Assembly: GCF_900182905.1 (NCBI RefSeq)
Contig: NZ_FXUF01000001.1
Coordinates: 372,001-436,000, forward strand
Origin: Anoxynatronum buryatiense
GTDB lineage: Bacteria > Bacillota > Clostridia > Peptostreptococcales > Tindalliaceae
DNA length: 64,000 bases
Direction: 5' to 3'
Shown here: one piece after another, positions 8,375-17,010 of the stretch
Numbering within the stretch: position 1 is the first letter of the stretch
Layout: each line of letters starts with the position of its first letter
Position numbers and translations under genes: made by a program
The notes under the pieces: generated by a model
Told to the model about the DNA's origin: nothing
Databases searched by the model: none
What the model saw: only the letters and a program-made list of their open reading frames with translations

Positions 8375-10063
8375 CTATTTGACTGCCATTTTCTCCTTTA
8401 TTCTACAAAAGAGGGCTGGCATCTTCCAAAGCAGGTGAAGCCCGGCCAAACCCAACACCGTGAAAACAACCAGTGTAAAGGCATAAGCAGCTCCTTCTCC
8501 CAGTCTACCGGAATTTACCGCCCGAAATATTTCAAAGGTAATGGTAACATATCGTGGAGTAATGAGAAAAATGATAGCCCCGATAGTAATCATCACATGA
8601 ATAAACCCATGAAGCATGCCCGCTTTATAGGCAGGAAAAAGAATGGGGACTATAATCCGGGTGAAGGTATGCCATCGGGAGGCTCCCAGATCTCTGGAGG
8701 CTTCTTCTAAGTTATTGGAAACCTGCTTCAGAATTGCCTTGGCACTGTTAAAACTGATGGGAAGCTCGCGAATCATACACACAATGATAATGATCATAGC
8801 CGTGCCGGTCAGGGCCAGGGGCGGCCGGTTAAAGGCCATCACATAACTGATACCCATAACGGTTCCTGGCACAGCAAAAGGTGCCATGGCCATGTGATTA
8901 ATGGCAGTTCTCACAAGTCCCCGGCTGCGTTGATACAAATAAGCAGCTGTAATACCCAGCATCGGTCCTATGAGAGCAACTCGAAAAGCAAAATAGAGAC
9001 TGTTTTGCAGGCTTTTTGATATTTGAAAACGAGCAGTTTGAAAGTGACGGAGACTAAAACTAAAATCATATCCCCACACATTGGTAAAGGCACCGGCTGC
9101 CACAGTGAAAAACTGGGTCACAATCAACAGGGAAAAGAGCGTTGCCAGCAACCCATTCAATAGAGAATAAGGATTTTCATTGGTATGATCTACCAGTTCA
9201 CTGGTTTGTTCTGCAATATTGGCAGAAACAAACTCTTTGTTTTTCAAGAGCAGTCGTTCAACAGTAAACATCCATGAACTGAGAAATAATAGCGCCACAC
9301 TTAACGTCGCCGCATAACCCAAGTTGTAATTGGACAAGAGCTGAATATAAGCTTCGCTGGCCAGTACCCGATACCCACCGCCCACCAGAATGGGTGTGCC
9401 GAAATCCGCCAGTACATTGGCGAAAATAAGAGAGGCCGACGCAATGAGACCCGGTGCCAGTAACGGCAGTGTCACCGTATAAAAGACGCGATACCGGGAA
9501 GCGCCCAGATCGGTAGCGCTTTTTTCGATGTTGGGATCGATGCCCCGCAGTACACTGGAAATCACCAGATAGGCTATGCTGGCATTGGCAATGGTCTGTA
9601 ACACCACTATCATTTGTGGTCCCACTAAGGTGATGCTCATTCCAAGCAACCGGTTGGCAATGAGACCACGCCGTCCAAAAAGCATGATAAAGACAATGGC
9701 GCTGACAAAAGGCGGGGAAATCATGTTCAGAATGGCGGCATAATGAAACAGCTTTCGGAATCTTATACGGCTTCTGTGGATCGCCAGGGTAACCGACAGT
9801 CCCAGCATGACTGCTAAAAAGGTTGAACTGAAAGTAACCAACAGGGTATTGCGAAAAAGAGTAATATATCGGCCACCCAATAGTTGTTGATAATGAGAGA
9901 AGTTCCATTGCCCGTTTTGAAAAAAGCTGTAAGTTAGCATTTTGACCAGTGGAAAGAAAACAAATAACAGCAAAAAGACAGGGACCGCCACGGCAATCCC
10001 TGCAAACAGTACATCGCTGATACGTCTTTTATTGAGTATAACGCTGTGTCCATTCTTCAACAA
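8375..10063 (-). CDS. fused double permease, AfuB/FbpB-type ABC transporter
   Basis: A 562-aa membrane protein with two tandem binding-protein-dependent permease domains (about 12 helices), each carrying an EAA-type loop: SATDLGASRYRVF in the first half and EEASRDLGASRWHTF in the second. This fused layout is typical of the AfuB/FbpB iron and sugar-phosphate family. The start is uncertain: the frame is open to an ATG at 10105, inside the upstream binding-protein gene, but the TTG at 10063 has GGAGAGGG about 7 nt before it and gives a 35-nt overlap, so I prefer it. It lies between the binding protein and the ATPase. Confidence 0.88.
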   Translation of the reverse strand: MLKNGHSVILNKRRISDVLFAGIAVAVPVFLLLFVFFPLVKMLTYSFFQNGQWNFSHYQQLLGGRYITLFRNTLLVTFSSTFLAVMLGLSVTLAIHRSRIRFRKLFHYAAILNMISPPFVSAIVFIMLFGRRGLIANRLLGMSITLVGPQMIVVLQTIANASIAYLVISSVLRGIDPNIEKSATDLGASRYRVFYTVTLPLLAPGLIASASLIFANVLADFGTPILVGGGYRVLASEAYIQLLSNYNLGYAATLSVALLFLSSWMFTVERLLLKNKEFVSANIAEQTSELVDHTNENPYSLLNGLLATLFSLLIVTQFFTVAAGAFTNVWGYDFSFSLRHFQTARFQISKSLQNSLYFAFRVALIGPMLGITAAYLYQRSRGLVRTAINHMAMAPFAVPGTVMGISYVMAFNRPPLALTGTAMIIIIVCMIRELPISFNSAKAILKQVSNNLEEASRDLGASRWHTFTRIIVPILFPAYKAGMLHGFIHVMITIGAIIFLITPRYVTITFEIFRAVNSGRLGEGAAYAFTLVVFTVLGLAGLHLLWKMPALFCRIKEKMAVK

Positions 10064-11108
10064 TACGATCCCTCTCCTGTGCCGCCCAGGCAAAATCATA
10101 ATCAACCAGATTCAATTCGTCAAGCGTGGGCACATCTTCCGGCAGGGGTACATTGGGGCGCGTACTGGGCCGGGGGCTGACTTCTGCCAGAAATGCTTGT
10201 CCCTCTTCCGTTAATACCCAGTCTACGAACTTTTGCGCAGCTTCCAGATTTTGGGTGCCTTCAATAATGGCCACAGGAGAATGCCACCAGGGTGTACCAT
10301 CTTCCGGATAGACAACTTCAACTGGGTACCCTTCCCGCAGAGAGTTGATCCCATCAGGACTGATACCTACCAGCACTTCTCCCAAAGACGCCTGCTGTGG
10401 CGGTTCACTGCCACGTTCAGCATAATAAGGGATGTTCTGATCCAGGACATCCAGATACTCCCAGCCCGCAACTTCTCCACGCATTTGAATCATGGAAGCA
10501 ATGGCTGTATAGGCTGTCCCGGAAATACCCGGATTCGGCATGGAAACTTCACCCTGATATGCCGGATCTGTCAGACTTTCCCAGGTGCGGGGAATATCAA
10601 CACCCAGCTCTTCTGCCAGGGGCTTATTGACTACAAAAGTGACCAAGACAATGGAAACACCTGTCCAATAGCCTTCCTGATCTTTAAACCGGTCTTCGAT
10701 GCTAATGGCTTCCGGAGATTGGTAGGGATGCAGCAAGCCTTCTTCTGCGGCTACCATAAAGCTGTCGATGCCGCCGCCAAACCACACGTCTCCCAGGGCC
10801 CGCCCCGCTTCTGCCCGCATGCGGGATAACACTTCGCCAGAGGACATGCTGAGCATTTCAACTGGAATACCGGTTTCAGATTCAAATTTCTGAGCTATTT
10901 CTTCCAGACCGCCATAGGCGGCATAAATTTGCAAAGGTTCTCCGGTATAGGGTTCATCTGCCGGTTCAGCAGCAGCCTCGACAGGCTGTTCCGGCGTTTC
11001 CTCCGATACTTCTGTCGGTTCCTCTGCAGGTGCAGGCTGGCAGCCTGTGAACAGTGCCATTATTATGACAAGAACCAGTAAAATAGATAGTATGCTTTTT
11101 CTTTCCAA
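10029..11108 (-). CDS. ABC substrate-binding lipoprotein, AfuA/FbpA-like
   Basis: Extracytoplasmic solute receptor, 359 aa, starting at TTG 11108 with GGGAGGAG 6 nt upstream. The signal peptide ends in a lipobox LFTGC (Cys about 23), followed by an acidic Pro/Glu-rich linker to about residue 55. The mature part is a class-II periplasmic-binding fold of the AfuA/FbpA group: SGEVLSRMRAE, GDVWFGGGID and a C-terminal FVDWVLTEEGQ. FbpA proteins bind iron through paired tyrosines; one YY pair (PYYAERG) is present, but AfuA of Actinobacillus binds hexose phosphates instead. The adjacent DeoR regulator, PHP hydrolase and HAD phosphatase make a phospho-compound more likely than iron. Confidence 0.87.
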   Translation of the reverse strand: MERKSILSILLVLVIIMALFTGCQPAPAEEPTEVSEETPEQPVEAAAEPADEPYTGEPLQIYAAYGGLEEIAQKFESETGIPVEMLSMSSGEVLSRMRAEAGRALGDVWFGGGIDSFMVAAEEGLLHPYQSPEAISIEDRFKDQEGYWTGVSIVLVTFVVNKPLAEELGVDIPRTWESLTDPAYQGEVSMPNPGISGTAYTAIASMIQMRGEVAGWEYLDVLDQNIPYYAERGSEPPQQASLGEVLVGISPDGINSLREGYPVEVVYPEDGTPWWHSPVAIIEGTQNLEAAQKFVDWVLTEEGQAFLAEVSPRPSTRPNVPLPEDVPTLDELNLVDYDFAWAAQERDRIVEEWTQRYTQ

Positions 11109-11132
11109 ACTGATCTCCTCCCTTTGCCTCTA

Positions 11133-11161
11133 ATAGTAACCGTATCCATGTCGCAACTCAA
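11133..11161 (-). promoter_or_regulatory. promoter of the AfuABC-like operon
   Basis: Minus strand: -35 TTGAGT (11156-11161), 17-nt spacer, -10 TACTAT (11133-11138), about 25 nt before the TTG start. The same gap has an inverted repeat ATCATG-N6-CATGAT at 11221-11238, downstream of the deoR stop and without a T-run. The transporter can therefore be expressed separately from the regulator. Confidence 0.55.
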
Positions 11162-11285
11162 ATCGAATTATCAAATCCAAATCCGCATGAGTATTTAATT
11201 TAGAAATGCATCTATCTTTAATCATGAGTAGCCATGATCTTTATAATGAAATTGAACCCTGCCAAGAGGCATGGAAATTGATCAT

Positions 11286-12080
11286 TCACCGCACCCATTC
11301 AATACAGTGCTGGTAGCAAATGGCTTCCCACTCTTCATCTTGCTGCTGGTCAGTGATAATAACATCAATTTCATGCCACCCGGCAATCCGATAGGTAGCC
11401 GTTTGATTAAATTTGGTGCTGTCAGCAATGAGAATTGCTTTCTTTCCCTGCCTCAAAGCACTTTTTGTCACATTGAAAGCCTCGATATCCACATTCATGC
11501 AACCTGCTTTTTTATCAACAGCATCCACCGAAAAAAGTGCTTTTGAAAAATAAAAATCCTTTATGCAGTTCGTCATGAGTGTTCCCTGGGTGGTTAGGAT
11601 TTCTGAATTGACTTCACCACCCAGAAAAATCAGCCGATGCTGATGATTTTTGAAAACAGATTCGTATCCCTCCATCACATATTTACTTAGCAGGGCAATG
11701 GAAGGCGTTACTATGGTAACGTCTTTTTTGCGATTCATAAAGGGCAACAACCAGGTAAGTGTTGACCCTGTGTCCACATACAAACAGTCACCCGGTTCAA
11801 TATGTTTCATAGCCTGAAAGCACAGCTCTCGCTTCACCTGCTGTTGAACTCCCTGGCGTTGGTGATAATGATACGTTTCCATAATGCGACGCCCCGACTC
11901 TTTTTTAAGACCACCATGAACCCGTTCCAGTTGATAAGTTTCTGACAGGTTGTCGAAATCATTCCGAATCGTTTCCGGTGTCACCTTAAAGAGTGCTGCC
12001 ATTTCAGATACCCCGGCCGAACCCTCTGTTTCAAGAATATGGAGTATCTCAATTCGACGTTTGTCCACTTTTGACGTCAT
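11286..12080 (-). CDS. DeoR/GlpR-family transcriptional regulator
   Basis: A 264-aa repressor-type protein. The N-terminal winged helix-turn-helix (about residues 6-60) has the family pattern RRIEILHILETEG and TPETIRNDFDNL. The C-terminal sensor (about 75-250) has DTGSTLTWLL and the IADSTKF motif common to DeoR proteins that sense phosphorylated sugars or glycerol-3-phosphate. It sits between the AfuABC-like operon and the divergent transporter/hydrolase operon, with phased repeats in the shared intergenic region (12143-12187), so it probably controls both. The effector is probably a phosphorylated metabolite; that is inferred from the family. Confidence 0.92.
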   Translation of the reverse strand: MTSKVDKRRIEILHILETEGSAGVSEMAALFKVTPETIRNDFDNLSETYQLERVHGGLKKESGRRIMETYHYHQRQGVQQQVKRELCFQAMKHIEPGDCLYVDTGSTLTWLLPFMNRKKDVTIVTPSIALLSKYVMEGYESVFKNHQHRLIFLGGEVNSEILTTQGTLMTNCIKDFYFSKALFSVDAVDKKAGCMNVDIEAFNVTKSALRQGKKAILIADSTKFNQTATYRIAGWHEIDVIITDQQQDEEWEAICYQHCIEWVR

Positions 12081-12142
12081 TTCGAACAGTCCTTTCTAAA
12101 TCCATCTCTTTTTTTCAGCATATCACAAATAATCCAACAAAA

Positions 12143-12187
12143 TACCAAATTTTTACTTTAATTTGCAAAATTTTACCAAACTTTCAC
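12143..12187. promoter_or_regulatory. phased direct repeats, candidate DeoR operator
   Basis: TACCAAATTTTTAC (12143-12156) and TACCAAACTTTCAC (12174-12187) agree at 12 of 14 positions and are 31 bp apart. A third related copy, GCAAAATTTTAC (12166-12177), lies between them, so the cores start 21 and 10 bp apart, i.e. about two and one helical turns. Direct, phased repeats suit DeoR-family repressors, which often bind as higher oligomers. The site lies between deoR and the divergent ABC operon in an AT-rich region; I could not fix the promoter hexamers. Confidence 0.5.
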
Positions 12188-12258
12188 AGTCTATTAACCT
12201 GTTTTTAACATCTATCTTCTTTGCCACTGATAGGATAGACCCTGAAAGGAGGTAGATG

Positions 12259-13233
12259 ATGGATAAGCACATCGCTCTGTCAGACTCATCATTGCGAACA
12301 CCCGATTCAGAAAGCACAACCGCTGGTTCAAGCCAGATACAGGATTTGAGAAAGATGTTCATTTGCTGGTGGCACCGTAGTACCGTCCTGCGCTTCATGA
12401 TTCCATTCATGATCCCCTTGACGATCTTCTGGATTCTACCGCTGATAGGCAGCTTTCTCATCAGCTTCACTGATTGGAACTACATTTCGCCACGCATGAA
12501 CTTTGTGGGTCTGAACAATTATTTTCATGTCTTCACAAGTCATGGTTTTCAACGGGCAGTTCGTAACACTATCTTATTTTCTCTTGGCACCAATATGACC
12601 ACCATTGCTTTGGGGCTTGTTATGGCAATGGGTTTCCAAAATCATTATCGCGGTTCACGCTTCTACCAAATGGCCATTTTCAGCCCCTGGGTCACACCGG
12701 CTGTGGCTGTGTCAATGGTATGGTCCTGGATTTATCAACCTGAACGGGGGTTGGCAAACTATTTGCTGACATCCCTGGGCTTCGCTCCCCTCCAGTGGCT
12801 TCACAGTTCTGATACTGCCATGTTGGGAATTGTGATTTTCACCATCTGGAAAACTGTGGGTTGGACCATGCTTTTTTATATTGGTGCTCTGGAACGCGTT
12901 CCACAGAGTCTGTATGAAGCAGCTCACCTGGATGGCTGTTCGGCCTGGAATCGATTCCGCTATATTACACTGCCATTGATTTCTCCCACCACTTTTTTTC
13001 TGTTCATTGTCAACATGATCACTTCCATTCAGGTATACGATCAGATTCAGATTATGACTCAGGGTGGTCCGGGAGGAAGCACCACTACGCTTCTCTACCT
13101 CTATTATCAACAAGCCTTTCAAAACTTTCAGATGGGACCTGCCAATGCTGTTGCCATGGTAATTCTTGTACTCATTTTGGTGTTGTCAATTCTGAGCATG
13201 AAAATCAGCAAACGATGGGTTCACTACGATTAA
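12259..13233 (+). CDS. ABC sugar-type permease, MalF/UgpA-like
   Basis: Inner-membrane permease of 324 aa with six predicted helices after a hydrophilic N-terminal stretch of about 40 residues. The EAA loop EAAHLDGCSAWNRFRYITLP is near residue 220 and the C-terminal QGGPGGSTTTLLYL stretch is typical of MalF/UgpA permeases. ATG at 12259 is chosen over ATG at 12256 because AAAGGAGG ends at 12252. First gene of the operon divergent from deoR, followed 15 nt later by the partner permease. UgpA-type systems carry glycerol-3-phosphate and its diesters, but other oligosaccharide systems look alike. Confidence 0.9.
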   Translation: MDKHIALSDSSLRTPDSESTTAGSSQIQDLRKMFICWWHRSTVLRFMIPFMIPLTIFWILPLIGSFLISFTDWNYISPRMNFVGLNNYFHVFTSHGFQRAVRNTILFSLGTNMTTIALGLVMAMGFQNHYRGSRFYQMAIFSPWVTPAVAVSMVWSWIYQPERGLANYLLTSLGFAPLQWLHSSDTAMLGIVIFTIWKTVGWTMLFYIGALERVPQSLYEAAHLDGCSAWNRFRYITLPLISPTTFFLFIVNMITSIQVYDQIQIMTQGGPGGSTTTLLYLYYQQAFQNFQMGPANAVAMVILVLILVLSILSMKISKRWVHYD

Positions 13234-13248
13234 GGAGGTGCAATTGTC

Positions 13249-14094
13249 ATGCAGTCTCATATACTTAAAACCTGGTTTTTTCACTTGACGCGTCATTTCA
13301 TTATGGGAAGTATCAGTTTTATCTTTCTCTTCCCCTTATTATGGATGGTACTGGGTGGATTTAAAACCAATAACGAAATCTGGCAGCAACCCTATCGCCT
13401 GTTGCCCGGAAACTGGCATTTTACGGATGTGTTTAATACTGCCCGGGGAATTCAATTTGGTCCCTATATCTTTAACAGCCTGCTGGTGGGCATTGTGGGA
13501 TCTGCTGCCACCATTCTGTGCGCTGCCCTTTTTGCCTATGCCCTTGTGTTTGTTAAAGGCCGTTTTCATCACCGTCTTTTCTGGCTTGTTTTGGTAACAT
13601 ATATGCTGCCATCTGCCGTTACCTATGTTCCTTCTTATGTGCTGCTGGCACGAATGAACCTTCTGGACAGTTTAACCGGACTCATGTTTTCCAATCTGGC
13701 CAGTGTCTTTGCCGTGTTTTTTCTGCGCCAGTCTTTTCTTAAAATGAACTATGAGTACATTGAAGCGGCCCAAATGGATGGTGCCAGTCATTTGGCCATT
13801 TTACGGCATGTGGTGTATCCCATGAATAAACCCGCATTCATTACAGTCGGACTGTTGACCTTTGTTCAAAATTACAGCAGTTATATGTGGCCCAGTATTA
13901 TTTTAAGCTCCCGGGAGAAACTGCTGGTTTCCCAGGGATTGCGTCAGTTTTTCATTCAGGAAGGTGCCTATGGCATGAACTGGTCGGAGGTGATGCTGGG
14001 CAGCACTTTGACAGTAATCCCCATTCTGGTGATCTTTGCACTGGGTCAACGTTGGTTTACCACTGGAATTACTGAAGACAGCGGCTTAAAGTAG
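13249..14094 (+). CDS. ABC sugar-type permease, MalG/UgpE-like
   Basis: Second permease, 281 aa, six predicted helices. The EAA loop EAAQMDGASHLAILRHVVYP is near residue 170. FGPYIFNSLLVG and the C-terminal GITEDSGLK (compare GxTxGAVK in relatives) are typical. AAGGAGGTG lies 8 nt before the ATG. It forms the membrane channel with the upstream permease. No ATPase gene is found in this operon. Confidence 0.9.
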   Translation: MQSHILKTWFFHLTRHFIMGSISFIFLFPLLWMVLGGFKTNNEIWQQPYRLLPGNWHFTDVFNTARGIQFGPYIFNSLLVGIVGSAATILCAALFAYALVFVKGRFHHRLFWLVLVTYMLPSAVTYVPSYVLLARMNLLDSLTGLMFSNLASVFAVFFLRQSFLKMNYEYIEAAQMDGASHLAILRHVVYPMNKPAFITVGLLTFVQNYSSYMWPSIILSSREKLLVSQGLRQFFIQEGAYGMNWSEVMLGSTLTVIPILVIFALGQRWFTTGITEDSGLK

Positions 14095-14149
14095 CTGCTG
14101 CTAAAGCGACAGAAAATTTCAGGATGAAAACTAAGGAGGAATAAATCAA

Positions 14150-15505
14150 ATGAAACGAAAAGAAATGTGGAAAAAGAGGGTCATGACAGTTATCTGTGCC
14201 ACTGCCCTGCTGGCAGGAAGCCTGGGCTTGACGGGTTGTACTTCAGGCACCACACAGGAATCTGGTATTGTGGAGGTTGAGTTTTGGCATGCTCTGGGAG
14301 GTTCGTTGGGTGATGGATTAATGGAAATTGTGGAAGCTTATAATGAGCAAAACGAAAATGTGGTCATCAAACCCGTTACCATTGGCAGTTACCAGGAAAT
14401 TGATGAACGCTTACAGGCTGCCTATGCCGCTCGAAATACACCTGCTCTGGTAGCCGGCGGTTCCATGCAGATTTTTTATCAGAATGGTCTTGTATCTCCC
14501 TTTGAAGACTATATGCCTGACCATTATGAAAAGGATGATATTGTCGGCGGTTTCATGAATGCTGCCATGCGGGATGGAAAAATGATCTTTGCTCCTGCTT
14601 ACGGTACTTCTCAGGTCATGTACTACAACAAAGCAGTGTTGTCCAATGCCGGTAAAAGCCTGGATGACCTTTCAAGCTGGCAGTCTTTAGCAGCCATGGC
14701 TGATGATATCATTGGAACCGAGACAGGAAAAAGCACCATAGAGTATGTGTGGGAACCCATGTGGGGACCTGACAATGTGGCAGATATTGTTTCCAGTGCC
14801 GGCGGCCGCTTTTTGTCTGAAGACGGCACTCAGGTGACCATCAACAGCTCAGAATGGGTGGATGTCCTGGAAACCATGCGCCGTTGGATTCACGATGATC
14901 AGATCATGCGGATTCATTCAGGCGGCCAGGGCTGGGAATACTGGTACAAGACCATGGATGACTGGGTATATGGAAAATCACTGGGGTACACTGGTTCACC
15001 CGGTGACTACGTCATCGCGCTGGATGCTGTTGCTGAAGCCATTGAAGAAGGTTATATCAATGAGTTCGCCGTTGCTCCCCAGCCCGGATGGTCAAACCGT
15101 CCTCCTGCTCCATATTTTCGAAGCCTGATGTACTTTATTCCTGACAGCGCCAATCTTTCCGAGGCTCAAAAAAGAGCCGCTGCCGATTTTGTTGCATTCG
15201 CCACAAGCACTGAAAACACAGCTAAATTTGCCATCTCCACCGGTTATGCAGCCGTCCGCCGCTCTGTGCTGGATCTGCCCGAATACCAGGATTACCTGAA
15301 AAGCAACCCAGATGCCGATGCAGCCCTTATTCAGATTGACCGCTATGCCGTGCCGGAATTTCTTGATCCCACCGGCGGTGCTATTAGCGGGGCACTTCAA
15401 GAAGCGGTGGATCGGGTACAGATCGAAAATGTGCCTGCCAAAACAGCTTTGGATGAAGCCCAGAAAGTTGCCCAGAGTGCCCTCGACAACCATTTGAGCC
15501 AATAA
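14150..15505 (+). CDS. ABC solute-binding lipoprotein, UgpB/MalE family
   Basis: Extracellular receptor, 451 aa. Positively charged start, hydrophobic segment and lipobox LGLTGC (Cys about 27). The mature domain opens VEFWHALGGSLGDGL, the typical start of family-1 solute-binding proteins, UgpB included, and aromatic-rich stretches such as QGWEYWYKTMDDW may line the pocket. AAGGAGG precedes the ATG. It is followed after 2 nt by a PHP hydrolase, so the imported compound is probably the hydrolase substrate or its precursor. Confidence 0.9.
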   Translation: MKRKEMWKKRVMTVICATALLAGSLGLTGCTSGTTQESGIVEVEFWHALGGSLGDGLMEIVEAYNEQNENVVIKPVTIGSYQEIDERLQAAYAARNTPALVAGGSMQIFYQNGLVSPFEDYMPDHYEKDDIVGGFMNAAMRDGKMIFAPAYGTSQVMYYNKAVLSNAGKSLDDLSSWQSLAAMADDIIGTETGKSTIEYVWEPMWGPDNVADIVSSAGGRFLSEDGTQVTINSSEWVDVLETMRRWIHDDQIMRIHSGGQGWEYWYKTMDDWVYGKSLGYTGSPGDYVIALDAVAEAIEEGYINEFAVAPQPGWSNRPPAPYFRSLMYFIPDSANLSEAQKRAAADFVAFATSTENTAKFAISTGYAAVRRSVLDLPEYQDYLKSNPDADAALIQIDRYAVPEFLDPTGGAISGALQEAVDRVQIENVPAKTALDEAQKVAQSALDNHLSQ

Positions 15506-15507
15506 TC

Positions 15508-17010
15508 ATGGATCTGTTTATTTCTCCAACACACCCCTATGAACGCCGGATCAACAAGGCTGTGGAGACCTGGTGTCTCCACCTGCCTTCTCCGGTTTCA
15601 CGGTTGACGCTCATTCTTCACATTCCAAAAACGATCAACGCCATTTTAATGCTTTATGACCCAGAAAAGAATTATCTGGGAGAAATCATGCAGGGATCTC
15701 ACCAACAGCCTCTTATGATCACTCTTAGCGCTGAACCTTCGTGCTATTTTGCCTCAACCGTTTCACCGGTACCAGCATTCATTTGTTTTCGTATGCTGAC
15801 TGATCCTGCTACTTTTCCTGTTGGCGGGTATCCGTTAAACTTGTCCTGCCTTATGGATGACGCTGATCATCCCCACCTCATTGAAAAGCCGACACCGATG
15901 CTTTCACCATTGTTCCTTCCAAACGGATCGACATCTGCTTCAGTTGGTTCTGACTGCTCTGCTACCGTTTCTGAGAAACCCCGCTACTACAAGGGGGATC
16001 TTCATGGCCATACCACCCTCTCAGACGGCAGTCTGACACCACAGGCAGCCTTATCTGTTCTGGCACAACAAAAGCTTGATTTCATGGCCTTTACTGAACA
16101 CAACCGAGTCGCCCAGTGGTTTCCGCTTTCATCCACCCACCTGATCCCGTCTGTTGAACTGACCTTTCAGCAGGGACATGTGAATATTCATGGTCTTTCA
16201 CATCCAGCTATTTTTGATAATCTGTCAGGTGACAGCCCCTTTTCCCTGGCTGATATCGTTGAGTGGAACACCCACCCGGGTACACATGTATGTGTCAATC
16301 ATCCTTTTATGGAACCCTGGCATTTCATTGATGATACATTGCTGGTTTCGCAGGTCCAATCACTTGAGATTTTGTGTGATCCCACTTACGCTGGGGCACA
16401 TACAGCGAATCATCTGGCTGTCGATTTTTGGGATCATCTCTGGAATCAGGGTTATCGGCTGTATGGCGTTGGTGGCAGCGACAGCCATCAATTACCCTCT
16501 GAACCTTATGAAGGTGCCCTGCTTCCCAGTCTGTTTGGTGATCCCGCCACCCATGTGGCCGCCAGAAATCTCACCACCGCTTCTCTCATCGACGGACTTC
16601 AGCAAGGTCATTCCTTTGTCAGCCGTTATATTGCTCTTTCAGTTGGATTGCAGCCTGAGCCCTTTTTGCCCGGCGACCGAATTCCTGACACTGTTAAAGC
16701 TGTCACCTGGGCTGTTACTGTCACTAATTTTGAGCAGTCTCCCGTACTGCCTGCCTATTGGGCTGTTGTCTACCTTAATGGTCAACCTTACCACCAGCAG
16801 CGCTTAACCGCTGATCAACCCTCTTTTGAAATCACTATTCCGGTAACAGGCGATACTGGTTATAGCCGTATCAGTCTGCTGGATGAACAACACACGCTCC
16901 ATGCATTCACTAACCCTGTTCACTGGGGCCACCCACATCCGCCGGACCGCCCCCTCGGACATTTGATAAAGGAGTTTTTTAAACGTGATCAAAGGCGTTC
17001 TTTTCGATAA
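15508..17010 (+). CDS. PHP-domain metallo-hydrolase, CehA/McbA-like
   Basis: A 500-aa protein whose middle part (about residues 160-390) is a PHP phosphoesterase domain: DLHGHTTLSDG (first metal-binding HxH), FTEHNRV, a conserved Glu in PSVEL, VNHPF and GGSDSHQ near the end. These match the metal ligands of the CehA/McbA group, which hydrolyse phosphoesters or related bonds. The first 155 and last 110 residues match no domain I recognise; the latter looks beta-rich. No signal peptide is visible. The start has only weak ribosome binding and lies 2 nt after the receptor stop, suggesting coupling. It overlaps the HAD phosphatase by 26 nt. Likely role: cleaving an imported phosphodiester; inferred from domain and context. 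Confidence 0.8.
   Translation: MDLFISPTHPYERRINKAVETWCLHLPSPVSRLTLILHIPKTINAILMLYDPEKNYLGEIMQGSHQQPLMITLSAEPSCYFASTVSPVPAFICFRMLTDPATFPVGGYPLNLSCLMDDADHPHLIEKPTPMLSPLFLPNGSTSASVGSDCSATVSEKPRYYKGDLHGHTTLSDGSLTPQAALSVLAQQKLDFMAFTEHNRVAQWFPLSSTHLIPSVELTFQQGHVNIHGLSHPAIFDNLSGDSPFSLADIVEWNTHPGTHVCVNHPFMEPWHFIDDTLLVSQVQSLEILCDPTYAGAHTANHLAVDFWDHLWNQGYRLYGVGGSDSHQLPSEPYEGALLPSLFGDPATHVAARNLTTASLIDGLQQGHSFVSRYIALSVGLQPEPFLPGDRIPDTVKAVTWAVTVTNFEQSPVLPAYWAVVYLNGQPYHQQRLTADQPSFEITIPVTGDTGYSRISLLDEQHTLHAFTNPVHWGHPHPPDRPLGHLIKEFFKRDQRRSFR

Noticed and set aside
9258-9908. 216-codon second frame within the fused permease gene
   Set aside because: Same strand, different frame from the permease; the translation is low-complexity and lacks family features.
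7266-11108. Simple assignment as a ferric iron transporter
   Set aside because: The family includes iron, phosphonate and sugar-phosphate systems; no Fur-like box was seen upstream, and the neighbours point to phospho-compounds.
12153-12470. 105-codon minus-strand frame between deoR and the ABC operon
   Set aside because: It overlaps the well-supported permease start and the AT-rich regulatory region and has no ribosome binding site.
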